Under the pieces are notes generated by a model. The model was not told the origin of the DNA and made no database searches. It saw nothing but the letters and a program-made list of their open reading frames with translations. Positions 45,546 through 56,223 of a stretch of 64,000 bases of DNA are shown piece by piece (position 1 is the first letter of the stretch; the number at the start of each line of letters is the position of its first letter). Source of the stretch: Tragulus kanchil (Eukaryota; Chordata; Mammalia; Artiodactyla; Tragulidae). A program made the position numbers and the translations under genes. The DNA is taken from contig JAIOJX010000027.1 in NCBI GenBank assembly GCA_022376925.1, forward strand, positions 17,377,471 through 17,441,470, given 5' to 3'.

Positions 45546-46475
45546 CTTTCACAACAGGGGCACTACCAAAGAGGTGGGTGTTGTTGAAGGCGAAGCTTGA
45601 GGTCTTCTGAAGCAGGGAGTAAAGATAGAGGTTCTGTCATTCAGTCTGTGATTCACAAGTCAGTGAAGAGACTATCAAGGTGCAAAGAGTCTCCCATGAG
45701 CCATCGAGACTCAGGAACATCTTGAAAGGATGACAACAGGCCAGGCTTTATTGCCTCAGCAGGGTACAGATTCAACCAAATTGACTCGAGAATTACAATT
45801 CTGGGGGATTAAGGCAGTAGATTGTAATGATCTCTCAAGAGACTTAACATAGTGACTCCTTTGATAGACATCCAATTACTTGGTATTGCATGATGCTTAT
45901 AAGTTTCTCAGGGAATCTGGTGGGATTCTTATTTTTGCCAAAGTTAATTGCTCTTGCAGTTTTGGTATTGCAAAGCTTACCTCCATTAGGAATTGGATTG
46001 AAATTTCTAGGCCCAGAGCTGTTGTGCCAGTTGTGAATGTGGGTTTCAGGGATTAGAATGGTGGAAAGGTTAGGGAGAGAAGAATTTAGAAATGCAGTCA
46101 GTGGCTTTACAGATGAAAGTTTAGATTGGGAACAGAGATGCTAACCACAGGCTCTGTCTCATTCTCAGTTTAAAGGGGATTTAAAGTTATCTCGCGTTCC
46201 TTCCCACTCTGAGGGTTTGCCCTTTTATGATAATGCTGCTAAGGTGAACGTGAGAGCAGAGGCAGGAGGAAGGTCACATTGGTGCGGCTGGCCGGGCTTG
46301 GTGAGTGGAGCAGCCAGGGAGGGTCTCCACAGCACAGATTCTGCCTTCCAAAAACCTCTCCTGGTTTCCCCATCTGGCAGTCGGTCCAGGTGTGTCACTG
46401 TGCATCCAGGTGTCCTTGCTTCATTGTCCAGTTGGACCCCCTCTGGTTGGGACTGTCTTGAGGTGACCAGGTCCA

Positions 46476-46662
46476 AGGAGGCATTGTAATGTAATGGTAA
46501 GGGTTTGAGCTCTAGAGAGAGAATGCCTGCATTTGAAGTCCAGCTTCATCACGTGCCAGAATATTGAGGAAATGACTGACTTTCCTCTGCCTCAGTTTCC
46601 TTCTCTGTAAATGGAAATTAAGTACCCACTTCATAGGATTCTCTTGATGAATTAATTAATTT
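46476..46662 (+). mobile_element. MIR SINE (D14 copy A)
   Basis: Plus-strand MIR. GGTTTGAGCTCTAGAGAG, CAGCTTCATCACGTGCCAG, CCTCTGCCTCAGTTTCC, CTGTAAATGGAAATTAAG and CACTTCATAGGATTCTC follow MIR order over 185 bp, one of the clearest MIRs in the window. Confidence 0.85.
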
Positions 46663-46749
46663 TCTTATCTTCACTGTCTTCTTCATCAGGGCAAGGCTTT
46701 TCATATACTTTATTGATTTTGGCAGCCCCAGTGCCAATTAATGGTCTTG

Positions 46750-46820
46750 TTGTTTTTCAGTCACGAAGTCATGTCCAACTCTTTGCAGCCCCATGCACTG
46801 CGGCACCTTAGGCTTCTCTA
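46750..46820 (-). mobile_element. BovB LINE 3' end, cut by D14 joint
   Basis: TTTTTCAGTCACGAAGTCATG and TTTGCAGCCCCATGCACTG, the reverse BovB 3' terminus. Stops at the joint (GGCTTCTCT/AGACTCAGG). Confidence 0.85.
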
Positions 46821-47559
46821 GACTCAGGAACATCTTGAAAGGATGAAAAATCTAGGTGCAACCAAATTGACTCGAGAATTACAATTCTGGGATTAAGGCA
46901 GTAGATTGTAATGATCTCTCAAGAGACTTAACATAGTGACTCCTTTGATAGACATCCAATTACTTGGTATTGCATGATGCTTATAAGTTTCTCAGGGAAT
47001 CTGGTGGGATTCTTATTTTTGCCAAAGTTAATTGCTCTTGCAGTTTTGGTATTGCAAAGCTTACCTCCATTAGGAATTGGATTGAAATTTCTAGGCCCAG
47101 AGCTGTTGTGCCAGTTGTGAATGTGGGTTTCAGGGATTAGAATGGTGGAAAGGTTAGGGAGAGAAGAATTTAGAAATGCAGTCAGTGGCTTTACAGATGA
47201 AAGTTTAGATTGGGAACAGAGATGCTAACCACAGGCTCTGTCTCATTCTCAGTTTAAAGGGGATTTAAAGTTATCTCGCGTTCCTTCCCACTCTGAGGGT
47301 TTGCCCTTTTATGATAATGCTGCTAAGGTGAACGTGAGAGCAGAGGCAGGAGGAAGGTCACATTGGTGCGGCTGGCCGGGCTTGGTGAGTGGAGCAGCCA
47401 GGGAGGGTCTCCACAGCACAGATTCTGCCTTCCAAAAACCTCTCCTGGTTTCCCCATCTGGCAGTCGGTCCAGGTGTGTCACTGTGCATCCAGGTGTCCT
47501 TGCTTCATTGTCCAGTTGGACCCCCTCTGGTTGGGACTGTCTTGAGGTGACCAGGTCCA

Positions 47560-47746
47560 AGGAGGCATTGTAATGTAATGGTAAGGGTTTGAGCTCTAGA
47601 GAGAGAATGCCTGCATTTGAAGTCCAGCTTCATCACGTGCCAGAATATTGAGGAAATGACTGACTTTCCTCTGCCTCAGTTTCCTTCTCTGTAAATGGAA
47701 ATTAAGTACCCACTTCATAGGATTCTCTTGATGAATTAATTAATTT
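47560..47746 (+). mobile_element. MIR SINE (D14 copy B / D15 copy A)
   Basis: Second rendering of 46476-46662. A third is at 48712-48885. Confidence 0.85.
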
Positions 47747-47833
47747 TCTTATCTTCACTGTCTTCTTCATCAGGGCAAGGCTTTTCATATACTTTATTGA
47801 TTTTGGCAGCCCCAGTGCCAATTAATGGTCTTG

Positions 47834-48312
47834 TTGTTTTTCAGTCACGAAGTCATGTCCAACTCTTTGCAGCCCCATGCACTGCGGCACCTTAGGCTTC
47901 TCTGTCCTTCACTGTCTCTCAGAGTTTGCTTAGACTCATGTCCATTGAGTTGGTGATGCTAGCTAACCATCTCATTCTCTGTCAACCCGTTTTCCTCCTG
48001 CCCTTAATTTTTCCCAGTGTCACGGTCTTTTCTAGTGAGTCATCTCTTCACATCAGGTGGCCAAAGTATTGGAGCTAGAGCATCAGTCCTTTCAATGAAT
48101 ATTTGGGATTGATTTCCTTTAGGATTGACTGGTTTGATCGTGCAGTCCAAGGAACTCTCAAGAGTCTTCTCCAGCACCACAGTTCAAAGGCATCAGTTCT
48201 TCAGCCCTCAGCCTTATTTATGATCCAGCTCTTGCATCCATACATGACTGTTGGAAGAAACATAGCTTTGACTATACGATCCTTTGTTGGCAAAGTGATG
48301 TCTCTGCTTGAT
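47834..48312 (-). mobile_element. BovB LINE 3' region (D15 copy A)
   Basis: About 480 bp of reverse BovB. TCAGTCACGAAGTCATGTCC at the 3' terminus, CATCAGGTGGCCAAAGTATTG and CAGTCCAAGGAACTCTCAAG inside, up to CCTTTGTTGGCAAAGTGATG at the ORF2-proximal end. It sits inside a MIR (head 47560-47746, tail 48320-48395). Confidence 0.92.
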
Positions 48313-48319
48313 GTTTGTT

Positions 48320-48395
48320 GCATGAATGCATACAGATGGCGTTTGGAACAATACCTGGAGCACAGGAGGCCCTTTGTAAATGTTGGTTGATGACC
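48320..48395 (+). mobile_element. MIR 3' tail, split by BovB (D15 copy A)
   Basis: GGAACAATACCTGGAGCACAG and CCCTTTGTAAATGTTGGTTG match the MIR 3' end (ACAGTGCCTGGCACATAG ... AAATGTTGGTT). It completes the MIR interrupted by the BovB insertion. Confidence 0.65.
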
Positions 48396-48711
48396 TAATT
48401 TTTCTTGGAAGTACCTGCTCTGTTCCTTTCATGCTTTCTATACCTAGCATGGGGTTAACACGTGGAGAGAAGACGCTTGTGTGCTGTGGTGGGCAGAATA
48501 ATGTCCCCGTCCTGCAGAGATGTCTCCTTCCTAATCCCTGAGCCTGTGAATATGTTAAGTCACATGACTAAGGGAAGTTAAGGTTGCAGATTTAAGTTAA
48601 GATTGCTAATCAGTTGAGCTTAAAATAGGAAGACTTTTTTTTTGTTAAAACTCCTTCAGAGTAGGAGAGAGCATCAGAAGAGACTGGGGTTCTCTGGTGG
48701 TCAGTGGGTTG

Positions 48712-48885
48712 TAATGTAATGGTAAGGGTTTGAGCTCTAGAGAGAATGCCTGCATTTGAAGTCCAGCTTCATCACGTGCCAGAATATTGAGGAAATGACT
48801 GACTTTCCTCTGCCTCAGTTTCCTTCTCTGTAAATGGAAATTAAGTACCCACTTCATAGGATTCTCTTGATGAATTAATTAATTT
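48712..48885 (+). mobile_element. MIR SINE (D15 copy B)
   Basis: Third rendering of the same MIR. Begins at the D15 joint. Confidence 0.85.
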
Positions 48886-48972
48886 TCTTATCTTCACTGT
48901 CTTCTTCATCAGGGCAAGGCTTTTCATATACTTTATTGATTTTGGCAGCCCCAGTGCCAATTAATGGTCTTG

Positions 48973-49451
48973 TTGTTTTTCAGTCACGAAGTCATGTCCA
49001 ACTCTTTGCAGCCCCATGCACTGCGGCACCTTAGGCTTCTCTGTCCTTCACTGTCTCTCAGAGTTTGCTTAGACTCATGTCCATTGAGTTGGTGATGCTA
49101 GCTAACCATCTCATTCTCTGTCAACCCGTTTTCCTCCTGCCCTTAATTTTTCCCAGTGTCACGGTCTTTTCTAGTGAGTCATCTCTTCACATCAGGTGGC
49201 CAAAGTATTGGAGCTAGAGCATCAGTCCTTTCAATGAATATTTGGGATTGATTTCCTTTAGGATTGACTGGTTTGATCGTGCAGTCCAAGGAACTCTCAA
49301 GAGTCTTCTCCAGCACCACAGTTCAAAGGCATCAGTTCTTCAGCCCTCAGCCTTATTTATGATCCAGCTCTTGCATCCATACATGACTGTTGGAAGAAAC
49401 ATAGCTTTGACTATACGATCCTTTGTTGGCAAAGTGATGTCTCTGCTTGAT
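48973..49451 (-). mobile_element. BovB LINE 3' region (D15 copy B)
   Basis: Second full rendering of 47834-48312, offset 1139. Confidence 0.92.
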
Positions 49452-49458
49452 GTTTGTT

Positions 49459-49534
49459 GCATGAATGCATACAGATGGCGTTTGGAACAATACCTGGAGC
49501 ACAGGAGGCCCTTTGTAAATGTTGGTTGATGACC
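49459..49534 (+). mobile_element. MIR 3' tail (D15 copy B)
   Basis: Second rendering of 48320-48395. Confidence 0.65.
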
Positions 49535-49855
49535 TAATTTTTCTTGGAAGTACCTGCTCTGTTCCTTTCATGCTTTCTATACCTAGCATGGGGTTAACAC
49601 GTGGAGAGAAGACGCTTGTGTGCTGTGGTGGGCAGAATAATGTCCCCGTCCTGCAGAGATGTCTCCTTCCTAATCCCTGAGCCTGTGAATATGTTAAGTC
49701 ACATGACTAAGGGAAGTTAAGGTTGCAGATTTAAGTTAAGATTGCTAATCAGTTGAGCTTAAAATAGGAAGACTATGTTAGTTTGTCTGGTTGGCTCTAG
49801 CACAATCATAAGACTCCTTCAGAGTAGGAGAGAGCATCAGAAGAGACTCAAAGAG

Positions 49856-50119
49856 GGCTTCTCTGGTGGTCCAGTGGGTAAGGACACCGCCTTGCAGTGC
49901 AAGGGGCGCCGGTTCGATCCCTGGCCTGGGAGGCTCCCACATGCCATGGAGCAGCTGGACCAATGAGTCCAACTACTGAGCTGGAGCTCTGGAGTGCATG
50001 TGCAGTGAGAGAGGCCACTGTGATGGGAGGCCCACACAGGCCAAGGAACAAAGATGGATGGAAATAGATAAACAAAAAATCAATAGAAGTGGCAAAAAAA
50101 AAAGAAAAAAAAGAAAAGC
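49856..50119 (+). mobile_element. CHR-type SINE (D16 copy A)
   Basis: Plus-strand CHR SINE: GGCTTCTCTGGTGGTCCAGT head, GGTTCGATCCCTGGCCTGGG B-box-like region, A-rich tail at 50093-50119. A short target-site duplication CTCAAAGA lies at 49847-49854 and 50120-50127. Confidence 0.92.
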
Positions 50120-50127
50120 CTCAAAGA

Positions 50128-51000
50128 AAGTAGTGTGATGTTGAAGTAAGCTCTGAGAGACACTGCACTGTTGGCCTTGAAAGGGAGGAAGGGACCTCAT
50201 GCCAAGCAGCGTGCACAGCTACAGGAATTGATTAAAAGGCTCCATAATATCCATTGAACTGAGTCTGCATGGATACCTTTTTTGTTCCAACAATCAATTA
50301 GACTGTTGCTGAAGCTCCAGTGTTTGGCCATCTGATGCCAAGAGCTGACTCATTGAAAAAGACCCTGATGCTGGGAAAGACTGAGGTGAGGGCATGAGGA
50401 GAGAGGGCAGCCGAGGCTGAGACGGTTGGACGGCATCACTGACTCAGTGGATGTGAGGTTTAGCCAGCTCCAGGAGGTAGTGAAGGACAGGGGAGACTGG
50501 TATGCTGCACCGCAGTTCCATTAACATGCTTTATAGATGCAAACAGTAATAAAAATGAGAAAAAGGTACAGCTCGCCTCAAATTATGCTTGTCTGGGGAA
50601 GGGAGGGAGGTGACACAGGAAAACAGAAACGTGGGGAGTCTTCCCCCAAAGAAACAAGGGGAATGTCTTCATTCGGAGCAGGAAGTGGTGTCATTTATGA
50701 GCTCTTCGTTCTTGTCAAGATGAAGTGATTATGTAAAGGCACTCATCTGTTTAACTAGGTTTTACTGTTATTTTTCATAAAGGATTTCAGCTAAGGCTCG
50801 GATTGGTAGCCTTTGATTTCTAAACTTAGGTAGAAATCCAGTTTCTTTCTTTGCTTCTCTTGCTGTATATTCCTGGAATTCATGAGTCTTGCCCTGAACT
50901 TTCTATAAGTGAGGGCTGAGGTCCTGACCCAGCTTTCCAATTAATGCAAATCATGGTCCTTGGTTCTAGCACATCAAAGCTCCTAAAAGGGACCAAATGA
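50128..51000. other. Rest of D16 copy A, including BovB piece
   Basis: Contains BovB-derived 50303-50519. Otherwise unassigned. 50968-51000 is the degraded joint. Confidence 0.4.
50303..50519 (+). mobile_element. BovB LINE 3' fragment (D16 copy A)
   Basis: TTGCTGAAGCTCCAGTGTTTG, GAGCTGACTCATTGAAAAAG and CCTGATGCTGGGAAAGACTG are BovB 3' words in order, plus strand. Confidence 0.88.
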
Positions 51001-51264
51001 GGCTTCTCTGGTGGTCCAGTGGGTAAGGACACCGCCTTGCAGTGCAAGGGGCGCCGGTTCGATCCCTGGCCTGGGAGGCTCCCACATGCCATGGAGCAGC
51101 TGGACCAATGAGTCCAACTACTGAGCTGGAGCTCTGGAGTGCATGTGCAGTGAGAGAGGCCACTGTGATGGGAGGCCCACACAGGCCAAGGAACAAAGAT
51201 GGATGGAAATAGATAAACAAAAAATCAATAGAAGTGGCAAAAAAAAAAGAAAAAAAAGAAAAGC
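51001..51264 (+). mobile_element. CHR-type SINE (D16 copy B)
   Basis: Second rendering of 49856-50119. Its left flank is the degraded joint rather than a clean target site. Confidence 0.92.
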
Positions 51265-51447
51265 CTCAAAGAAAGTAGTGTGATGTTGAAGTAAGCTCTG
51301 AGAGACACTGCACTGTTGGCCTTGAAAGGGAGGAAGGGACCTCATGCCAAGCAGCGTGCACAGCTACAGGAATTGATTAAAAGGCTCCATAATATCCATT
51401 GAACTGAGTCTGCATGGATACCTTTTTTGTTCCAACAATCAATTAGA

Positions 51448-51664
51448 CTGTTGCTGAAGCTCCAGTGTTTGGCCATCTGATGCCAAGAGCTGACTCATTG
51501 AAAAAGACCCTGATGCTGGGAAAGACTGAGGTGAGGGCATGAGGAGAGAGGGCAGCCGAGGCTGAGACGGTTGGACGGCATCACTGACTCAGTGGATGTG
51601 AGGTTTAGCCAGCTCCAGGAGGTAGTGAAGGACAGGGGAGACTGGTATGCTGCACCGCAGTTCC
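51448..51664 (+). mobile_element. BovB LINE 3' fragment (D16 copy B)
   Basis: Second rendering of 50303-50519. Confidence 0.88.
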
Positions 51665-52112
51665 ATTAACATGCTTTATAGATGCAAACAGTAATAAAAA
51701 TGAGAAAAAGGTACAGCTCGCCTCAAATTATGCTTGTCTGGGGAAGGGAGGGAGGTGACACAGGAAAACAGAAACGTGGGGAGTCTTCCCCCAAAGAAAC
51801 AAGGGGAATGTCTTCATTCGGAGCAGGAAGTGGTGTCATTTATGAGCTCTTCGTTCTTGTCAAGATGAAGTGATTATGTAAAGGCACTCATCTGTTTAAC
51901 TAGGTTTTACTGTTATTTTTCATAAAGGATTTCAGCTAAGGCTCGGATTGGTAGCCTTTGATTTCTAAACTTAGGTAGAAATCCAGTTTCTTTCTTTGCT
52001 TCTCTTGCTGTATATTCCTGGAATTCATGAGTCTTGCCCTGAACTTTCTATAAGTGAGGGCTGAGGTCCTGACCCAGCTTTCCAATTAATGCAAATCATG
52101 GTCCTTGGTTCT

Positions 52113-52460
52113 CCTGGGTGTCAGCGTGTGACATGGCTGGAGGCATCGCGTTTGCTCAGAGCAATGACCAAGCAGACGACTGCATGCTCTTGAATATCTA
52201 ACGAGTATGACAAGCATGTAGGGGCTGGAGCTGTTGCTGCCAAGGTCAGCTTTTTAACCCAGCTGCTTTCTTGACCAACAATGTGTGCTTTGCCCCATTA
52301 GACGGGGGCTGGGCAGGGCAGGGCAGTGATGTGGTGGTGCTTTTAGCTCTCAGGCAGGGAAAGATAGTCATGAACAGCACCTGCTGTAAAAGTTGCAGGG
52401 TACACTTACTCCCGTCCTTGGAAGAGAAGCTATGACAAATCTAGATATGTGTTAAAAAGC
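52113..52460. other. Unassigned single-copy sequence
   Basis: Contains a GGGCA-type short tandem repeat at about 52310-52325. No gene. Confidence 0.4.
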
Positions 52461-52924
52461 AGGGGAGATAACACTTTGCTGACAAATGTACCAAAGCTAT
52501 GGTTTTTCCAGTCATCATGTACGAATGTGAAGACTGGACCATAAAGATAGCTGAGTGCCAGAGAATGGATGTTTTCAACTGTGTTACTAGATAAGACTCT
52601 TGAGAGTTCCCTGGACAGCAAGGAGATCAAACCAGTCAGCCCTAAAGGAAGTCAGCCCTGAATATTCATAGGAAGGACTGGTGCTGAAGCTGAAGCTCCA
52701 ATGCTTTGGCCACCTGATGCGAAGAGACGACTCATTGGAAGAGACCCTGATGCTGGGAAGAATAGAAGGCAGGAAGAGAAGGGGGCGGCAGAGGACGAGA
52801 TGGTTGCACAGCATCCAGTGGATGTGAGTTTGAGCAAACTCCAGGAGATAGTGAAGGACCGGGAAACTTGATGCGCTGCAGTGTGTGGAGTTGCAAAGAG
52901 TCAGACACTACTTAGCAACTGAGC
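52461..52924 (+). mobile_element. BovB LINE 3' end
   Basis: Plus-strand BovB: GCTATGGTTTTTCCAGTCATC, CTCTTGAGAGTTCCCTGGAC, CACCTGATGCGAAGAGACG, terminal GAGTTGCAAAGAGTCAGACAC. The ORF2 C-terminal region is frame-broken. Confidence 0.92.
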
Positions 52925-52929
52925 AGCAA

Positions 52930-53135
52930 GAAATACAATAGATAATTAGTGAGAACCTACTGTTTAGCTCAGGGAACTCTGCTCAGTTCTTTATGGAGAC
53001 CTAAATAGAAGAAAATCCAAAAAAGAGGGGATACATGTAAATATATGACTGATTCACTTTGCTGTACAGCAGAAGCTAACACGACATTGTAAAGCAACTA
53101 TACTCCAATAAAAAAAAATAAAAAATAAATAAAGG
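52930..53135 (+). mobile_element. L1 3' UTR and poly-A end (D17 copy A)
   Basis: AGGGAACTCTGCTCAGTTC, GACTGATTCACTTTGCTGTAC and GTAAAGCAACTATACTCC, then an AATAAA-rich tail, is the terminal 200 bp of artiodactyl L1, plus strand. It abuts the BovB 3' end. Confidence 0.9.
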
Positions 53136-53696
53136 GAAGGCAAGTCTGTTCCTTTTATCCACTTCTTTCTCCGCCTGCAGCCCCCTTTATGAGTTCCCTG
53201 TACAGAGAAAAATGTTCACAGCCAAACAACAAAAGACCCAGGGCAGATCTTTCGCAGCCTGTGAGCCGATCTTGAACTTTCCAGGGGCTTGTACTTCACA
53301 GAAAAAAACACGGAGGCACTTCCTCCGTGCTTCTGCGCCTAGAAAGGGAGGCCGCCTCTCCCAGTGCTGAGTGACACCTCAGGGCTTCTTTCTTTCCATT
53401 CAGAGTGGAAAATATCAACTAAGGTTTCAAAGGAAAGGAAACGTTACGTATTTTCTCATCACATTTGGCATTATCTCTCTCGCAGGCGGTGTCTAATCTT
53501 CGGCACAGTGTTTTTCCACTGTGTACGGAGGAGCTCGCCCCCCCGGCGGCCTCTCACCCTGATGGGGCTCTCTGCAGCCCCAGGTGCGCTGCACCGCGTC
53601 TCTGCTGCTCCCGCCTCCACGGTCCTCCTGACCATCATTTCCCAGGGTTTCTCCAGGAAGCTCACGGTCTCGCCTCTGCAGATACTGAATATAGAT
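53136..53696. other. Unassigned sequence (present three times)
   Basis: No gene recognised. The interval from about 53360 recurs at about 54460 and 55588 because D17 and D18 overlap. A GTGTACGGAGGAGCTCGCC block is GC-rich. Confidence 0.4.
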
Positions 53697-54024
53697 CTCT
53701 TGAGAGTTCCCTGGACAGCAAGGAGATCAAACCAGTCAGCCCTAAAGGAAGTCAGCCCTGAATATTCATAGGAAGGACTGGTGCTGAAGCTGAAGCTCCA
53801 ATGCTTTGGCCACCTGATGCGAAGAGACGACTCATTGGAAGAGACCCTGATGCTGGGAAGAATAGAAGGCAGGAAGAGAAGGGGGCGGCAGAGGACGAGA
53901 TGGTTGCACAGCATCCAGTGGATGTGAGTTTGAGCAAACTCCAGGAGATAGTGAAGGACCGGGAAACTTGATGCGCTGCAGTGTGTGGAGTTGCAAAGAG
54001 TCAGACACTACTTAGCAACTGAGC
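53697..54024 (+). mobile_element. BovB LINE 3' end, truncated at D17 joint
   Basis: The 3' part of 52592-52924 again. The 5' part is missing at the joint. Confidence 0.9.
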
Positions 54025-54029
54025 AGCAA

Positions 54030-54235
54030 GAAATACAATAGATAATTAGTGAGAACCTACTGTTTAGCTCAGGGAACTCTGCTCAGTTCTTTATGGAGAC
54101 CTAAATAGAAGAAAATCCAAAAAAGAGGGGATACATGTAAATATATGACTGATTCACTTTGCTGTACAGCAGAAGCTAACACGACATTGTAAAGCAACTA
54201 TACTCCAATAAAAAAAAATAAAAAATAAATAAAGG
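54030..54235 (+). mobile_element. L1 3' UTR and poly-A end (D17 copy B)
   Basis: Second rendering of 52930-53135. Confidence 0.9.
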
Positions 54236-55096
54236 GAAGGCAAGTCTGTTCCTTTTATCCACTTCTTTCTCCGCCTGCAGCCCCCTTTATGAGTTCCCTG
54301 TACAGAGAAAAATGTTCACAGCCAAACAACAAAAGACCCAGGGCAGATCTTTCGCAGCCTGTGAGCCGATCTTGAACTTTCCAGGGGCTTGTACTTCACA
54401 GAAAAAAACACGGAGGCACTTCCTCCGTGCTTCTGCGCCTAGAAAGGGAGGCCGCCTCTCCCAGTGCTGAGTGACACCTCAGGGCTTCTTTCTTTCCATT
54501 CAGAGTGGAAAATATCAACTAAGGTTTCAAAGGAAAGGAAACGTTACGTATTTTCTCATCACATTTGGCATTATCTCTCTCGCAGGCGGTGTCTAATCTT
54601 CGGCACAGTGTTTTTCCACTGTGTACGGAGGAGCTCGCCCCCCCGGCGGCCTCTCACCCTGATGGGGCTCTCTGCAGCCCCAGGTGCGCTGCACCGCGTC
54701 TCTGCTGCTCCCGCGCGTCTCCACGGTCCTCCTGACCATCATTTCCCAGGGTTTCTCCAGGGAAGCTCACGGTCTCGCCTCTGCAGATACTGAATGGAAC
54801 CCTGATAAAGTTCCTTTGTTAGTGGAAAATTCATTAATGACCTTGATAAAAAAGAACTTTCCAAATCCAGCATCCTGGGAGGACTGAAATGATTCGGGGC
54901 CTGTTGATAGGAACATATAAATGAAAAAGTGCAATAATAGGCCTTTAAAGAAATCCCATTAAATTTTTAAATGAGAAGGAACGCATAGCCCTTCAGTCCT
55001 AGTGCTTGAGGACAAGGACGACACGCCCTTGCCAGCCTCCCTCCCTCCAAGGCCTGGAGAGTTGAGGCAGGAGATGGATCTCTAGCAGTCAAACTG

Positions 55097-55363
55097 TTTT
55101 TTTTTTTTTTTAATAGTTTTATTTATTTTTGGCTGTGCTGGGTCTTGTGTTGCGGGGACTTCTTGTTGCAGTGGCTTCTCTTTTTGTGCAGCAGGGGCTG
55201 GTGGGGATGTTGTGGCCCCTGGGCTCTAGGGCACAGGCTCAATAGTCCTGCAGAACCGGCTTAGTTGCTCCAGGGCGTGTGGGCGCTGCCTGGAGCAGTG
55301 ATGGAATCCAAGTCTTCCGCATTGACAGGTGGATTCTTTACCACTGAGCCACAAGGGAATTCC
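55097..55363 (-). mobile_element. CHR-type SINE, classical form (D18 copy A)
   Basis: Reverse CHR SINE of the classical type: T-run, TTTTGGCTGTGCTGGGTCTTG, GTGGCTTCTCTTTTTGTGC, head GAGCCACAAGGGAATTCC. Distinct from the shorter CHR forms near 300, 5100 and 41131. Confidence 0.92.
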
Positions 55364-56223
55364 TGCATCAGACTTGTAAATCGGTTTATTTTTTGCATAG
55401 ATTGCAAGAGAGATATGTGAAGACAGAATTGCAGGCAGTCTGGTGAAATGTATTAGGGAAACATAGGTCAAACAGACAGGTGAGTAATGTAAACAGAAAA
55501 TCCATGGAGGGAAATGTTGGCAGGGTCTTTCAGATGCTGTTCCGGTTGTGGGATGGGGTGCAGGTGGGGATCCCTGCGAGGAGCCCTCCAGTGCTGAGTG
55601 ACACCTCAGGGCTTCTTTCTTTCCATTCAGAGTGGAAAATATCAACTAAGGTTTCAAAGGAAAGGAAACGTTACGTATTTTCTCATCACATTTGGCATTA
55701 TCTCTCTCGCAGGCGGTGTCTAATCTTCGGCACAGTGTTTTTCCACTGTGTACGGAGGAGCTCGCCCCCCCGGCGGCCTCTCACCCTGATGGGGCTCTCT
55801 GCAGCCCCAGGTGCGCTGCACCGCGTCTCTGCTGCTCCCGCGCGTCTCCACGGTCCTCCTGACCATCATTTCCCAGGGTTTCTCCAGGGAAGCTCACGGT
55901 CTCGCCTCTGCAGATACTGAATGGAACCCTGATAAAGTTCCTTTGTTAGTGGAAAATTCATTAATGACCTTGATAAAAAAGAACTTTCCAAATCCAGCAT
56001 CCTGGGAGGACTGAAATGATTCGGGGCCTGTTGATAGGAACATATAAATGAAAAAGTGCAATAATAGGCCTTTAAAGAAATCCCATTAAATTTTTAAATG
56101 AGAAGGAACGCATAGCCCTTCAGTCCTAGTGCTTGAGGACAAGGACGACACGCCCTTGCCAGCCTCCCTCCCTCCAAGGCCTGGAGAGTTGAGGCAGGAG
56201 ATGGATCTCTAGCAGTCAAACTG

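Larger units (their letters stand above)
43898..46133. repeat. D13: ~1117-bp tandem duplication
   Basis: Copy A runs from 43898 to about 45010 and copy B from 45015 to 46133. The offset falls from 1117 to 1116 at TTTCCAAGTAACC versus TTTCAAGTAACC. The end of copy A (44955-45014) is a degraded form of 46070-46133: GGTTAGGAGAAGAAAATTTTC versus GGTTAGGGAGAGAAGAATTTAG. The unit contains a Bov-tA. Confidence 0.95.
45708..47903. repeat. D14: ~1.09-1.11-kb tandem duplication
   Basis: Copy A is 45708-46820 and copy B is 46821-47903. The offset is 1113 at GACTCAGGAACATC, 1086 after a degraded stretch (46843-46858 stands for 45738-45772) and 1084 after CTGGGGGATT versus CTGGGATT. Copy A overlaps D13 copy B by about 425 bp, so ACCAAATTGACTCGAGAATT occurs three times (44658, 45774, 46860). 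Confidence 0.94.
47568..49881. repeat. D15: ~1140-bp tandem duplication with degraded joint
   Basis: Copy A is 47568-48708 and copy B is 48709-49881. The offset goes from 1141 to 1139 at AGAGAGAGAATGCC versus AGAGAGAATGCC. The last 74 bp of copy A (48635-48708) are a shortened version of 49774-49880. They keep CTCCTTCAGAGTAGGAGAG and a damaged start of the CHR SINE (GGGGTTCTCTGGTGGTCAGTGGG). Confidence 0.95.
49856..52112. repeat. D16: 1145-bp tandem duplication with degraded joint
   Basis: Copy A is 49856-50967, then a 33-bp scar (50968-51000). Copy B is 51001-52112, constant offset 1145, no difference noticed. The scar CTAGCACATCAAAGCTCC... is a shortened rendering of 49797-49855 (CTAGCACAATCATAAGACTCC...), i.e. 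of the left flank of copy A. Copy B begins exactly at the SINE head. Confidence 0.96.
52592..54795. repeat. D17: 1100-bp tandem duplication
   Basis: Copy A is 52592-53689 and copy B is 53697-54795, offset 1100. The joint GAATATAGATCTCTTGAGAG mixes the end (GATACTGAATGG) with a damaged start (CTAGATAAGACTCTTG). Late differences: CCGCCTCCACGG versus CCGCGCGTCTCCACGG, and CCAGGAAGC versus CCAGGGAAGC. Copy A is the shorter in both, close to its end. Confidence 0.95.
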
